A stretch of 64,000 nt of DNA, from assembly GCA_050084985.1 (NCBI GenBank), contig JBITNC010000001.1, forward strand, positions 151,776,001-151,840,000, written 5' to 3'. Position numbers and translations under genes: made by a program. The notes beneath the pieces were generated by a model that was given only the letters and a program-made list of their open reading frames with translations, had not been told where the DNA came from and ran no database searches. The DNA is from Nageia nagi. Taxonomy: Eukaryota > Pinophyta. This document shows positions 12,000 to 24,720 of the stretch, piece by piece. Positions within the stretch are counted from its first letter, which is position 1. Every line of letters begins with the position of its first letter.

Positions 12000-12815
12000 A
12001 ATGAGAAGGATAAATATTTAACTTAGTGTTGATGAAAGACATTTATGAACAAGCATTATGAAAATGCAACAGTTCCATAACATTTGGTTATGGTATTTTA
12101 TTTTGTTGAGTAATTTATTTTATGAAGTATATGTATGGTTGTTAAAAAATTACTTGTATCTTTGTATTATTATTTAAATAATACAGTATTTTTTTAAAAA
12201 ATATTTATATTATAGATTTATTTGATAGTTATTTGTAAGTAATTTATTTGATATTTATTTTTAAAGTATTTATATTTAACTTTTAAGAGTTGATACAAGA
12301 TACTTATATGAACAAACATTATTAAAATGCAACAATTCCATAATATTTGGTTATGACAATTTATTTTGTTGAGTCAATTTACCTTATGAAGTATGTTCAT
12401 TGTTGTTAAAAAATTATTTGTATCTTTGCATTATTATTTGGATAAAACGTAGTATTTCTAAACAAAATATTTATATCATAAATTTAATTGAAATATATTT
12501 ATAAGTAATTTATATAATATTTATTTTAAAAGTATTTACATGCAATTCTTCTATATATTAATAGATGTTCAAGTGAATTAAATTTTAATACTTTCATATT
12601 TTTTTCAGATGATTTTTTATTTAAATGTTTTTTTTTTCATATTGAATTTAAAATTTAATAAAAAGTAAGAATATATTATGTAACATTATTAATTTATGGA
12701 AATAAGTTCAAAAATATTAATATATTATTTCAAGCTAATCATTGTAATTAATATTATGAACAACACTCTAGTAGAATCACTTTTGATTAAAGTTAAAAAA
12801 AAAAAATTAAATTCA
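12000..12815. repeat. Downstream repeat block of copy 2
   Basis: Two modules about 264 bp apart (about 12071 and 12335) match those after copies 1 and 3. Homology to copy 1 stops near 12815, where the next unit begins. Confidence 0.65.
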
Positions 12816-13499
12816 TAAATTACCTTGCTTTTAAAAACCTTATGTAGTAATTAATATTAATCAAATAACTGTTATGTCATATTTACATATTTAAGAGTAT
12901 CACTATAGTAATATTTATGTCACATTTGCATAATTCATAGGTATCATTATAGTATATCCATATTATTTTCTTATATGCATATTTTGCATGTTGCATTCTA
13001 CATTTAGGCATACTTGTATTAAAGAATGATTGGGCCCTTATTGATATTCAATGATCCTCCAAAGATCATGGACGATTATCCTAGCAATCTATGATGGGAG
13101 AGGTTCTATGAGCTTAGGTTGTATGTTCAACTTTTGTAGATTTAAAATGGGGCATGGACATTCATGGACAATCTTTGAGAAATAAATTAAAATTTCAACT
13201 ACATTATTCATGATATTTATGAAATAATATTATCCCTAGATACTCATATATAGAAATTTCTATTTCAATACCTTGTTTCAATTTCTTCAATCTACTACAA
13301 AATACTTGCATCTTACATGGAATACATATCTAGAATCATAACAAAGGCTATTATAAGTGATGTAATGATTGTGGCTTTATAGGCTATTCAATTTTGGAGC
13401 TTAATTAGTACCCCAAAATGATTGGGAAGCTCTTTTGAATATTTCTCATGTCATTCACAAAAGCTTGAAGTATAATTTACCAAGGCTTCCCATATTTTT

Positions 13500-15070
13500 A
13501 TGATACTAATAATTTGGTGTGCATGAATCATTTCATCTTAGTGGCATCCAAGAAAAAACTATGTATTTCAATAATTATGATAACAATCTTGATATTATTT
13601 CATAGAAATATATTTATATATGGGTTTATTTTGTATGTAACTATGACAACATCCTTGATAATCATGTATGGAATTTTATTTATCAAAATGTGTTATGAAG
13701 AAATAATTTTATGGAATCAAGTAGAAGAAATTATCACCTATATATTTTAAATAAAAATATATATACTATATACTTTATGTGTGTACATGCATACATATAT
13801 GCATCTTATCTTACAAAGGAATTTGGTTTAAATGTTCTTCAATTATTGTGTTTTTCTTCTCACAATGTGTTTAATTATTGCAATAATTACTCATGGGAAG
13901 AATTGATCATCACTCACTTAGTTTAATGTTAGGTCAAGCTTTATACTACAAGGATGATTATGAATATATCCTCATCCATATTTCCTATTTTCATTTCCTT
14001 CTAATTTATGTTTAGTTGTTTACATGGAATATAGATATTATAATAAAAATACATTAAGTTTTTGAAAGTTAGTGAAATTTTAGCTTGAGGATATCCAATG
14101 TGGAGGCACCATTTTGTAGAATACTAGAAAGCATTTTATATATTGGATTAGCTTTTTCTATACCAATAAGTATTCATAGAGGTACAATAACCAACTTACT
14201 GGAAAAATTGTATTGATGTCACGGTAATCTTTTGATTTCTATTCTACTACTTCCATATTGAAATCAAAAAAGAAATTTTTCATATGCATTCCTCATTAAT
14301 CCATCATACTAAATTGTTAAATCACATAAAAATCACATTAGGTTCTTAAAAATTATATTACCTTCTTGCAACCATATAAGTATACTGAAAGAAGGCTATT
14401 ACAACTTCAAATTTGTGAATGATTATTAGATTTGGTTTTATTTTGCATGTAATTATTATAACAACCCTAATAAATATGTATACAAAATGTGGTAACACTA
14501 AGATAGTAAGGGTTTTATTTGAAAAGATACTTTATGAATAAAAAATTTCATGGACTGTAATGAACTGAATGTATACAAGGAATGGTTGTAGCAAGGAATC
14601 CATAAAACTATTTGAATAAATGGAATATCTAGGCATAAATTTAGATGATGCAAGAGTGATGAAATCCCTTATATACATGTATGGAAAATGAGGGAGCATT
14701 AAGATGAAAAAAAATATTTTTAAAAAGATGTGTTATGAATAAAAAGTTGCATGGATTGTAATAATTGCAAGGTGTGCAAGGAAGGAATGGTTGCAATAAA
14801 GAAGCCATCAAAATATTTGAATAAATAGAATATGTAGGCATTAATTCAAATAATATCATATTTTGTATTTTATTATCTACATCTAACCATACAATACTAG
14901 TGAAAGTGGGTTAACATAAATTCAAATCAATGAATGTTCATTATAGTAGTACACATACACTAGAATAATACATGTATGGTTGACCCTCTTGTCCATGTTG
15001 AGTGTATAAATTAAGCAAAAAACTTTATAAATAGCATGCTAATAAAAGTTGTAGCGTGGAATTATTTTCT
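13500..15070 (+). pseudogene. PPR pseudogene, copy 3
   Basis: Homologous to the PPR relic at 2690-4160, with the same PPR units in the same order, including the Cys-to-TGA change in the YAKCGS-like motif (near 14690). That change therefore predates the duplication. Further stops and frameshifts are private to this copy, for example ATAAATAG within the motif after 14815. Confidence 0.75.
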
Positions 15071-16578
15071 TGATTCTTGTATATTTCATAAACCCTAGCC
15101 CAAAATGCAATAAAGTGGAACTGGTATTGAATATTATGAATTCTTGTACAACCATTTTGGACATAAACTGTATTATAGAGTGGCAGTTACCACATACTTG
15201 AAGTGTTTTCACAACTCGAATGGGTATGCTATAATAGAAAAGTAGTGGATCTAAGGTTATTTTTGTTAGATACAAATTAGAAAAAAAAATATGGAAAGGT
15301 AATTATAGATTATTATGGAGTATGCTTAATCATTTGAGGCATCATCATAAGACATTAAGAATGTGTAAGCATTAGGGTACAAAGCATACTAATGCAAAAA
15401 AGGCATAACAAGGTAAATATAAAGAAAATTAGATTAATCTATATATCATTATAGAAAACTAATTTTAGAGGATATTGTTGTATAAATTTCAAAGATAAAG
15501 GTAAACTTTATCATTTATCTTATCATCTAACATTTTCTTCTAAGACATGTATTTGTTGTACAATTTTATCACATACCTCAAAAGAGAGGCAAATCATGCA
15601 TCTTTCTTATAAAAATCATAAATATGAATAAATTTGTAAATTAATTTAAAATATTTTCTAATAGTTCTTCTTAGTGTGATTTTTTTGTATCGATCTTAAA
15701 TAAATAACTATAATTTTGGGGCTAAAATTTATAATTAGGTCTAAGCCTATATCATTTACAACAACATTCAAGCATCATCTAAACTTACAATAAGAATTAT
15801 TAGACCATTGTAACATTTTATTTATGAAAATGTCTCCTAATCATGTTTTCATATTTGTCTCCCCATTTGTTCATCATTATTATTGAAAATTCACATTTCA
15901 AGATCTAGTGAAGATTTATCAATATATCATCCTAAAGCATTTTTAGGTTTCTTTTAAAGGTAAGATTACATTTTTCAAATTATTTCTAACCATATTTTAG
16001 AAAAAATAAATCTCTAAATAAAAGTTTATCTTTTTTAACTTTCTTGAAAAATGAATAAAAGCTTTACCTTTATCTTATTCATATTTCTATCATAAAATAT
16101 ATATAAACTACTTAAAACATAACCTTTGACAATTTTAATTATCAAACTTAATTGATTATTTTTTTTGATGGAAAAATTAAAAGTTCAATTTTCTTTTACA
16201 TTTAAAAAGAAAATATAAAAAACAATTTTCTTATTGTCTTACCAATCTATAATAACTCCAAAATATATCGTTTAAAAACACCATTTAAAAACTTGTTTTT
16301 GATAAATCCTAGAAGCTACATTATTAACCCCGATTAAAAGTTGCATAACTTACAAGTTATTTTAAATCCTCATTAAATTTATTTTTTATAACAATTAGTT
16401 ATTATACTCAAATCACATCTCTAAATAAGTATTTTTTCAATGAAATATGCAATTATAAACCCTTGGATGCCACGAGATTACTACACTATATTACTAATAC
16501 AGAACATAATAAAATGAGATCCACTGCCACCACCAAAATTAAATGGAATCCATTACCACCACGAACTTTAGGTGCTAA

Positions 16579-17535
16579 AGAAAAGAGAGGTCTCCAAAAT
16601 CCTGCTCTTGTTCTTGTTTCAACATTATGTGCAGAGTTCCTCTCTCTTTCCCTCCTCCTCCTCCAAATGGGTGGCTCCTTGGCTCTGGACAATACTCAAC
16701 TCTTTGTGAACCATGCGCTCGTTCATATTCCAACAAAACCTTCTGTCGCACATTCCACACAGACCAACAAGGATGGAGGAATTGCAATGTATGCAACACC
16801 TCCATTCATTGCGCATGCATTGTCTCAAAAAACAATTTTGTATTCCATGATGACGAAAGAGTTGTTTGTCTAGACTGCAACTCCAAAACCTCTGAGATCA
16901 ATCCTAATCAGATCCAAAATCAGAAGAGTCCACCAGATATCCCTTCATCTTCAATTGAGTCTGTAGAAAGACGACCCCTCTTGACATGGCGAGCAGATTT
17001 TCATTCCAAGGATAAGGTTTCTGAAGCTGTGCTAGATCATGGTATCCTTGATGATAATGTATTTGTTTTTCTGAGGGAGGCCCTAGAGGCAATAGAAAAT
17101 GAGGATCCGGGTCTAATCAAAGAACATAAGCAAGTGGATCAAAAACCTAGCAGGATGATTGGTTCTTCTAATGTCATTGCCAACGTCTAATCACTACTTC
17201 ATATTGCCAATGAGATGAATAAGTTTTCAGGTCCTGTTGCTCATGTGAGAGATAGAAATAGGGTTCGTAGACATCCAGGGCATCGACCTGACTGCGCTTG
17301 TATTGTATGCAGACAGCCTTCCAGAGGAAATAGACACCCTGAGGGCTGCAATTGCTATGTGTGTGATGCTTACAAACGCAGACGTGAAACCACCTTAAGC
17401 AGAAACTTGCACAAGAAGAAACAAGAGGGTGGAGACGGAGAGGAACGTTATGCAGATAAAGATGGGTGGGGTGAGGCTGATGGTGGAGTTGGACCTGAGA
17501 CTGCTCCTCCCAAGAAGAAGAAGCGACATGGTTAA
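16579..17535 (+). pseudogene. VAL-like pseudogene, copy 3 (start and promoter deleted, one nonsense codon)
   Basis: The frame runs from just after a TAA near 16576 to 17535. It retains the PHD-like finger, the linker and both CxCxxC motifs plus a PPKKKKRHG tail. Compared with copy 2, about 250 bp are gone between aactttaggtg (about 16564) and aaagaaaagag (about 16578), removing the TATA box, leader and ATG. The first available ATG (16627) falls between the first two zinc-ligand Cys. A CAA-to-TAA change at 17188-17190 cuts the frame before the CxCxxC part. Apart from these lesions the frame is the cleanest of the three, and it shows the full C-terminal tail. Confidence 0.85.
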
Positions 17536-17649
17536 CAGAGAGAGAGTTGGAGTTTCACAATAACATTTCTGGACAAACTTGAAGGTTTTTCTGCTGCATT
17601 CATAATAGTGCTTTCAGTTTGATATCTCTGATACTCATTGGCCTCAGAA

Positions 17650-18850
17650 ATGTAAGTTCCATTATTCCATGCTTAAATTTAATTTTGGTAAGATTTGTGC
17701 TGGATTTTATCCTATGCATTCTTTTCTGAGTTTAAATCTTGCATTTCATTTTGATTGTGGTCTTCAATATTGAAAAAAGCATTTGCTGTCATTGCTTTGA
17801 CAATTAGCTCAAGTGTGTAAGTAGTATCTCATCATTTGAGATGAGAAGGATAAATATTTAACTTAGTGTTGATGCAAGACAGTTATAAACAAGCATTATC
17901 AAAATGCAACGGTTTTATAACATTCCGTTATGGTATTTTATTTTGTTGAGTCAATTCATCTTATGAAGTATGTGCATGGTTGTTAAAAAATTACTTGTAT
18001 TATTATTTGTAAATAACATAGTATTTCTAAATAAAATATTTGTATTATAGATTTATTTGAAATATATTTGTAAGTAATTTATTTGATATTTATTTCTAAA
18101 ATATTTATATTTAACTTAAGAGTTGGTGCAAGATACTTATACGAACAAACATTATGAATATGCAACAGTTTCATAACATTTGGTTATGGAATTTTATTTT
18201 GTTAAGTCAATTCATCTTATGAAGTATGTGTTGGTTGTTAAAAAATTATTTGTATCTTTGCATTATTACTTGTAAACAACATAGTATTTTTAAACAAAAT
18301 ATCTGTATTATAGATTTATTTGAAATATATTTGTAAATAATTTATTTGATATTTATTTTTAAAGTATTTATACTATATATTAATAGATTTTTAAGTGAAT
18401 CAAATTTATTAATTTTTTATTTAATATTGTTTAATATTGAATTTAAAATTTAATCAAATGTAAAGATTTATTGTCTAACATTATTAATTTATGGAAATAA
18501 GTTCAAAAATATTAATATATTATTTCAATCTAACAATTGTAATTAATATTATGAACAACATTGTAATAGAATCACTTTTGATTAAGGTTTAAAAAATTAA
18601 AGTTCATAAAAATTTATTTTAATTGCATGCAAGTTAACTTATGACTAGATTGAATATGAATTTTTCTTAAATTAATAATATGTTAACTTTGACAAAACTA
18701 TATAAATATATATAATTTTCATTTAATGTTGAAGATAAAAAAAAAAAAAGATCTAACAATCATGAAATGGTTTTGAAGTTTATGAACTTTCAATAGTAAA
18801 TTAGTGATTATCATGTTTGATATGATTTAATAATACAATTTCAAAATATA
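17650..18850. repeat. Downstream repeat block of copy 3
   Basis: Modules at about 17911 and 18168 are spaced about 257 bp apart and match those after copies 1 and 2. It also contains the GTAAGT motif (near 17652) conserved in all three copies. Confidence 0.65.
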
Positions 18851-19480
18851 TATGAACCTCATCCAAAAAACTTAATAATGGTTAAAGATAAATATCCACT
18901 AAAACTCAAGGTTCAATTTCTAACCAATATTAATATCTAAATATAATTAATGATATTTCTATGAAAAATATTACATAAATTTAACATAAAATATTAGATA
19001 ATAATATAAATAATTATGAAATTAGATGGGTCAAAATATATTTTGGGGAGTACCTTTTAATTGGAATAGGCCATTTATTTAATAAAAACTTTAAAATAGT
19101 TTTGAAACTAATAAAACCTTAGGAAAACCATATAGACCCTTCTTGCAACATTCATTTTGTCTAACTAAGAACATGTCTCCTCCGTGGCACCACCCATGAC
19201 TCAACTATGGCAATTTATTAGTCAACGTGGATTAAGGGCATTAAATCAAGAAAATTGGGTGTTAAGGTTAAAAATCATTATAAATGAAAGCCAAAATGAG
19301 AATAGGAAGCGTTGTTTTTAGCTTGTTGGTTGGAGTTGTCAATAAGAATTTTAGAAGAAGGAAGCTCATCCTAATCTCTTCAAATTTGTCTTGAACTTCA
19401 TTAAGAGGATTCTCTTCCCTATCTCTTCAAATCTATCTTCAACTTCACTAAGAGGATTCTCTCTTTTTTTTTTTTATTAG
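18851..19480. other. Intergenic DNA with a 47-bp direct duplication
   Basis: No gene is recognised. Positions 19375-19468 hold two copies of a 47-bp unit (tctcttcaaat ... cttcactaagaggattctc). Confidence 0.55.
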
Positions 19481-19489
19481 ATAAAAAAG

Positions 19490-20049
19490 AAACAATACAA
19501 AGTTTTTATTTACTTTAAAAATTTCATGATTAATTTGGACTTTATAAACATTATTTAGGGTTTTTTATTTTCTTTAAAATTTATATAATAAATTTAAATT
19601 TTATGAGAATTATTTAAAAATATTGTTTTCTTTACAATTTTTATAATGAATTTAAATTTTATGGGAATTAGTTAGGGATTTTGTTTTTTAGAACCCTCAT
19701 AATAAAATCAGATTTAATAGGAATTAGTTAAGTTTTTTGTTTTATTTACAATTTTAAGAATAAATTTGAATTTTATAGAAATTGGGATTTTTATTTTCTT
19801 TGAAATCCTCATAATAAGTTTCAATTTTATAGAAATTATTTAAAGGTTTTGTTTGTTTTAAAATCTTCTTAATAAATTCTAATTTTATGAGAATTATTTA
19901 GGATTTTTGTTTGCTTTACAACCTTTATAATAAATTCAAATTTTATGGTAATTATTCAAGACTTTTCTTTATTTTAACACTCTCCTAATAAATATTTTAT
20001 AAGAATAATGTACAAATTTCTTTGCTTCAAAACCAAATATTATGGGAAT
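19490..20049. repeat. 57-bp degenerate minisatellite, left part
   Basis: A unit with the core ataaatttgaattttatgg, then gaattatttaagg and gttttgtttgctttaaaacc, recurs with its TTAT(G/A)(G/A)GAAT core at about 19601, 19659, 19717, 19773, 19827, 19884 and 19943. That is a period of 54-59 bp. The array is interrupted by a LINE and resumes at 25036. Confidence 0.8.
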
Positions 20050-20288
20050 AACATTTTGACTTCAAAACACTTAGGCATTTCATCCTCTTGTGCATTTTGT
20101 GAAAGCTTTTAGTAGTTAATTTTTAATTCTTGGTCATTGTGCATGCACTAGGGTTTTTGAAGTGTTCTCATACCATAGCTCCATTGGAAACATTGTGGCA
20201 AGCTTTACTTGACTTTAGCTTTCTTTTCTTCCAATTGGCAAATAATCTACCTTTTTAATGGCCTTAGCCCACTTTGTATCTTTGACTT

Positions 20289-21290
20289 TTGTTGAAGCTC
20301 TTGGAGGAAGCCATGGCACCTAGAATGAAAAAGCAACCCCAAAAATTCATCCCTAAGGTATACCATGAGGTAATGTCTCTCCTTCAAAAAGTTATTTTTT
20401 GGATCGTATCCTTGGGGATTCCATCATTTGTACTTGGATACAACAAAATTGGCATGGCATCAAGGTTGATGGTATTTAGAACCTAACCAAGTTTTTTTTA
20501 TTCCATTTTCTTAACCCTACTCAAGCTCAAGCAGTTCTTAGTCATGGGCCTTAGTCTGTTTGTAGTTCCCTCTTAGTCTTCCAACCATGGACCAAGAGTT
20601 TCTTTGTTTCCAATCAAGTCTCTCTAAGGGTTCTAGTTTGGGTTAAGTTTTTGGGTCTTCCCCTACCTCTCTGGCCATACCACCAGTAATTATGTGCTCC
20701 CATTAATGAATTTGTCAATTGAAAAATAGATAGATTTTATGCTTCCTGACCTCAAAAGTGATTTTATGTTAAGGTCGACCTTTCAAAGGACCTTAAAGAG
20801 TATGTTTATGTACAAGTTGGTGACCATCACTTTTAGTAGCACATTATGTATATCAACTTACCAAAAACCTATTACTATTGCCATTCTAATGCTCACAATA
20901 TACAAGATTATCCTCTAATGGTAGAGAAAAAGCTAAAGAGGTTGCTTTGATGCCTTCCCCTACTGCTTCTACTCCAAAATCTAGACATGATGAGTGATAG
21001 GTTGTCTAGAAAGAAGGCAATTCTATAAAATAAACCCTAGCCTCTAATGTTCATAGTATTTTTAGTCCCCTAAGTGTTTTGGTTGGTGTGATTGTTTCTT
21101 AACCAATGGCTATCTTTGCTACCACCACCTCAATTGTGACTTTTGTGTATCTCGTTAATGTTACTATTGGTGGTTTTTTTTTTACATAATCTATTTTTTC
21201 TTCGATGGTATCTATACCTTCATAACAACCCCTTATGCATGTAGTTATTTCTATCACAAGGCTCTTAAGATCTTGAATATCTTCCTCTAA
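20289..21290 (+). pseudogene. LINE ORF1 (gag-like, nucleic-acid binding) relic
   Basis: The only long open stretch is 20289-20486, with a basic segment APRMKKQPQKF. Downstream, in broken frames, VDLSKDLKEYVYVQVGD and then YYYCHSNAHNIQDYP (about 20870-20914) resemble the end of the plant LINE ORF1 domain (DUF4283-type) with its CCHC knuckle. Only the first Cys and a His of the knuckle remain. Confidence 0.6.
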
Positions 21291-21467
21291 ATGGTCAATG
21301 GTCCCGTAGCCCTCTCAGGGTGAAGCCATAGGACATCCTACGAAGAGGAGGTAGATGGAGTTTAGAAGCTTCAACCATGAGTCTCTTTTTAGTAACCCTT
21401 ATGACTTTCTCATAGTTATCATTAATGCTAAGGATATCAATGGTGTGATGCACCTTGATCATATCCC

Positions 21468-24400
21468 ATGATTTTTCTTTCTTGGAATGTAAGGGGACTA
21501 ATGGACCCAATCCAAAAATACTTGATCCTAAATGAAATTTCTATGTGTTATAGCTACTACAAAGTTCCTATTGCAAGAAACCAAGATTTTTTATTTTATT
21601 CTATAATGTACTTACCCTTTTTTGTGCCCAGGTTGCCTTTTTTTTGCCACCAATCATTTTCCCAATAGTGGGGGCATTTCATTCTCTTGGTAGCCTGTTG
21701 GAAGGATCATTTGGTTACTTGGGGTATGGACCCTCTGAATGAAATTGTTTGGGTCTTGGTTGAAGTGGATGGAATGTTATTTGGGGTCATCCATTACACC
21801 AATATTTTTTTTGCTCAAGATTATACTCCTAATAGAGAATAAGCTCTTGTTACCTATTTTTCAATCATGTTGTCTATTCTCTCACCCAATCTTCAAGTTG
21901 AATGTGACAGGATTCTTACCCTCAAATACCTTAAGGAATCCATGTATCAAATGGAGAATGATAAAGCTCCTAGACTATATGGTTTCTCTTTTGAGTCATA
22001 TAAACACCTTTGGGACATGGTTTCCCTTAATCTTCATAAAGTCTATCTTGAATACATGAAAATGGGTTCTCTTGGGGGGATTATCAATAAAGAAAATATC
22101 AAGTTCATCCCCAAGCACAATGATCTTGAGATTATTACTAATTGGTGGCCAATTACCTTGCTCAATTAGCTATAAGATTATAGCTAAGGTCCTTACCCTT
22201 TGAATTCAACATTTACTCCCCTTACTTATCAAACCTGAACAAATTGGCTTCATAAGAGGGTGTTACATTTTGGATAATATCTTGGTTGTTTGGGAGGGAA
22301 TAGAATGGACTCATTTCTCTAGAGAGGATATTTTATTCATAAAGATAGACTTTGAAAAATCCTATGATAGGATAGAGTGGAGATTCATTCTCTCCATTTT
22401 AAAATCTCTTGGGTTTGAGCCTATGTTTATTTACTCCATATCCATCCTCTTCAAGGACACTTTTGCTATTTTGAACCTCAATAACTCCCATTCTAAAGCC
22501 ATTGGTCTTTTCAAGTCAATTAGGCAAGGCTACCCTATTTCCCCTTCTTTATACATTCTTGCTTATAAATCTCTTGGCTATCTCCTTACTGCTCAAACTT
22601 CCCAAGGTTGCATTCATGGTATTTCCCTTCCTCATAATCAAGGGCAAATGGTTACTTATCATTTTCCTAACTATTCTTTCCTAATGATAAGGGAGGATAA
22701 GAAATCTATTTCCAATGCTCTTTATTTCCTTGATACTTTTTGTGAGGCCTTTAGTTCAAGTATTCAATAGAAAAATACTTCTTGCTATAAATAATCTACC
22801 TATGATCCCCCAACATGGCTTTAGAATTTTCAATGGAAATGGATCAATCCTAGCATAGTTTTCAAATTACTTATAATTCCCTTCACTTTCCAAGGCCATT
22901 TGACTCAAATTTGGAGCTATTTTATTTAGAAAGTGGAGAGGAAATTAGATTAGTGTATGAGTAAAAATCTCTCCTTGTCTAGGAAGTTTCAAATTTGTTC
23001 CAAAGTCCTTGTTGGAACTTATGTTTACTATTCCTCTTGTTAGATCCCTTCCCAGGCATGCTACAACAAGTTGTAAAAACTATTAAGGGATTTTATTTAG
23101 ATAAATTCATTTGATAAGGGCTTTCATAGAGTGGCATGGGATATTTGTTGCCTCCCCAAATAAGCAAGGAGTATGGGGATGCTTGACTGCAAACATCAAG
23201 GTATCTCCTTATGTGCTAAGTGGATTATTCATACCATTTGAAGTAATGAGTCTTGGAAGATCCTAGTTTGGTACTTTATCTCAACGGGGTCTTCCTCTTA
23301 ACCATCAAGCATGGTGAGGTCTTGACCTCCCCTACTTTATTACTTCTTCAATATAGATTAAGATCTAGGGCTCCTTTATTATTAGAAGCACATGGAAAGC
23401 TTGGAAATAAATTACTCCTTGGCTTTGTTAGAAAGGTTTTGGATTTCATAAAGTATGGTCCTTTAATTATATGAACATTTAGATGTCCTCTTTCTTTGGT
23501 CTTTAGGGTATGCCTCTTGCACAAATTTAATGGGTTCATACCCTATGGTTCTTTAAAAAAGGCATTAGCTCCATCATATATTTCTTTTATTGGCACACTA
23601 GAGATTGGATTCCCTTAGATTCTTTCAAGCATAAATTTAAGCTCAATAATGCTAATAAGGATGCTTTTGATGTGGTTCTTAATCCTACCCCCCATGAAAT
23701 GCTTCATAAGATTAGGGTTTTTTATCAGAGACCTTGGTGGACATATTAGCATTGGCATGTTGATACATAGTTTCTTAGCTACAAAGCCTGTATGGGTTAT
23801 AAATAGCTTTCCCCTTTTTTCCCATGGTGTATAAGTTGAATGTTTATTGGGATTTGATTTCTAATAAGTCTTGATGGAGGTATCAATTTTGTAATATTTA
23901 GTCTTCCTATCTTAAACTAAGAAGGAATTTTTTCCTGGATTCTTATGCATCAAGAGATCCCTATTAGCACCGAATTATGCTATATGGATGTTATTGACCC
24001 TAAGTGTACTTTATGTGGTAATTTGGAGTCTTGTCTCCATTTGTTTTGGGAGTTTCCCAGGTCCAAATAAGCTTGGGAGTGGGTTTTTTCCTTCTTTTCC
24101 CCTTTTTTTAATGTATAGAGTATCCTAATCTTAACACTTACTAAGGGATTTTGGTATTTTTTCAATACCCATTTTTGAGGTTTGACAACATTTCTAAGTC
24201 AATCTTTTATTTCATATATGAAATATTTATAATAGAATTATTTTCAAGAATCATACTCCTTCCATATTATTTGGCTTACTTAATAAATTAGAGATTTTTA
24301 ATGATGTATGGCTACATATTATTTCTCAAGATAACAAAGTTACAATGGAGGTTGTCACCTTTAAGATTTGTTGGCTCACTAGATAAAGGCTCTTTGCACT

Positions 24401-24720
24401 GTCAATCAGGTTCTTTTAGACCATAGTTTTCAAGAATGCTCTCATTATTACCCTCAACATCAACCCCCATCATATATTTAGCATTATTATATGGAATTTC
24501 TAGGCTCTCCTAGCTACCATTGATCTCAACCTTCTCTACCCAAAAAGAAATTCAAATCTAATGTAGCTTGTTCCTCCCATCAAAATAAAGGGTGGGATGA
24601 TGGCCACCCTAAATCCTCTCATGCTACAGTTGGGTGGGGAATTATGGGATAAAATGTTGGTTATAGCTAGGTTGTTGCTAAAGTAAATACTCCTCATGAT
24701 GGTTGGATCCCAATACCAGA
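21468..24720 (+). pseudogene. LINE ORF2 (endonuclease / reverse transcriptase / zf-RVT) relic
   Basis: ORF2 starts at 21468 with FLSWNVRGL, the first motif of L1 APE-type endonucleases; LQET follows near 21575. Only about 390 bp separate the start from the RT N-terminus, against roughly 1 kb or more normally, so most of the endonuclease is deleted. RT motifs include KAPRLYGFSFE (about 21963), PITLLN, IGFIRGR-like, and FEKSYDRIEW at about 22350 (motif A Asp kept). The motif C position reads FPNY instead of FADD near 22660. A zf-RVT motif (KCTLCGNLESCLHLFWEFP) lies at about 24000-24060. Several frameshifts and stops are present. Confidence 0.85.

Larger units (their letters stand above)
9815..12815 (+). 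repeat. Segmental duplication, unit copy 2 (VAL-like half only)
   Basis: This stretch corresponds to about 4990-8000 of copy 1: upstream spacer, VAL-like gene and part of the downstream block. The PPR half is missing and the LTR ending at 9814 occupies that side. The right edge, near 12815, joins the left end of copy 3 directly, supporting tandem head-to-tail arrangement. Confidence 0.75.
12815..18850 (+). repeat. Segmental duplication, unit copy 3 (PPR relic plus VAL-like pseudogene)
   Basis: Sequence and order match 1785-8310 along nearly the whole length. Homology with copy 1 ends near 18850 after a shared run beginning gatttaataatacaatttc. The main difference is a deletion of about 250 bp around the VAL-like promoter. 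Confidence 0.75.
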
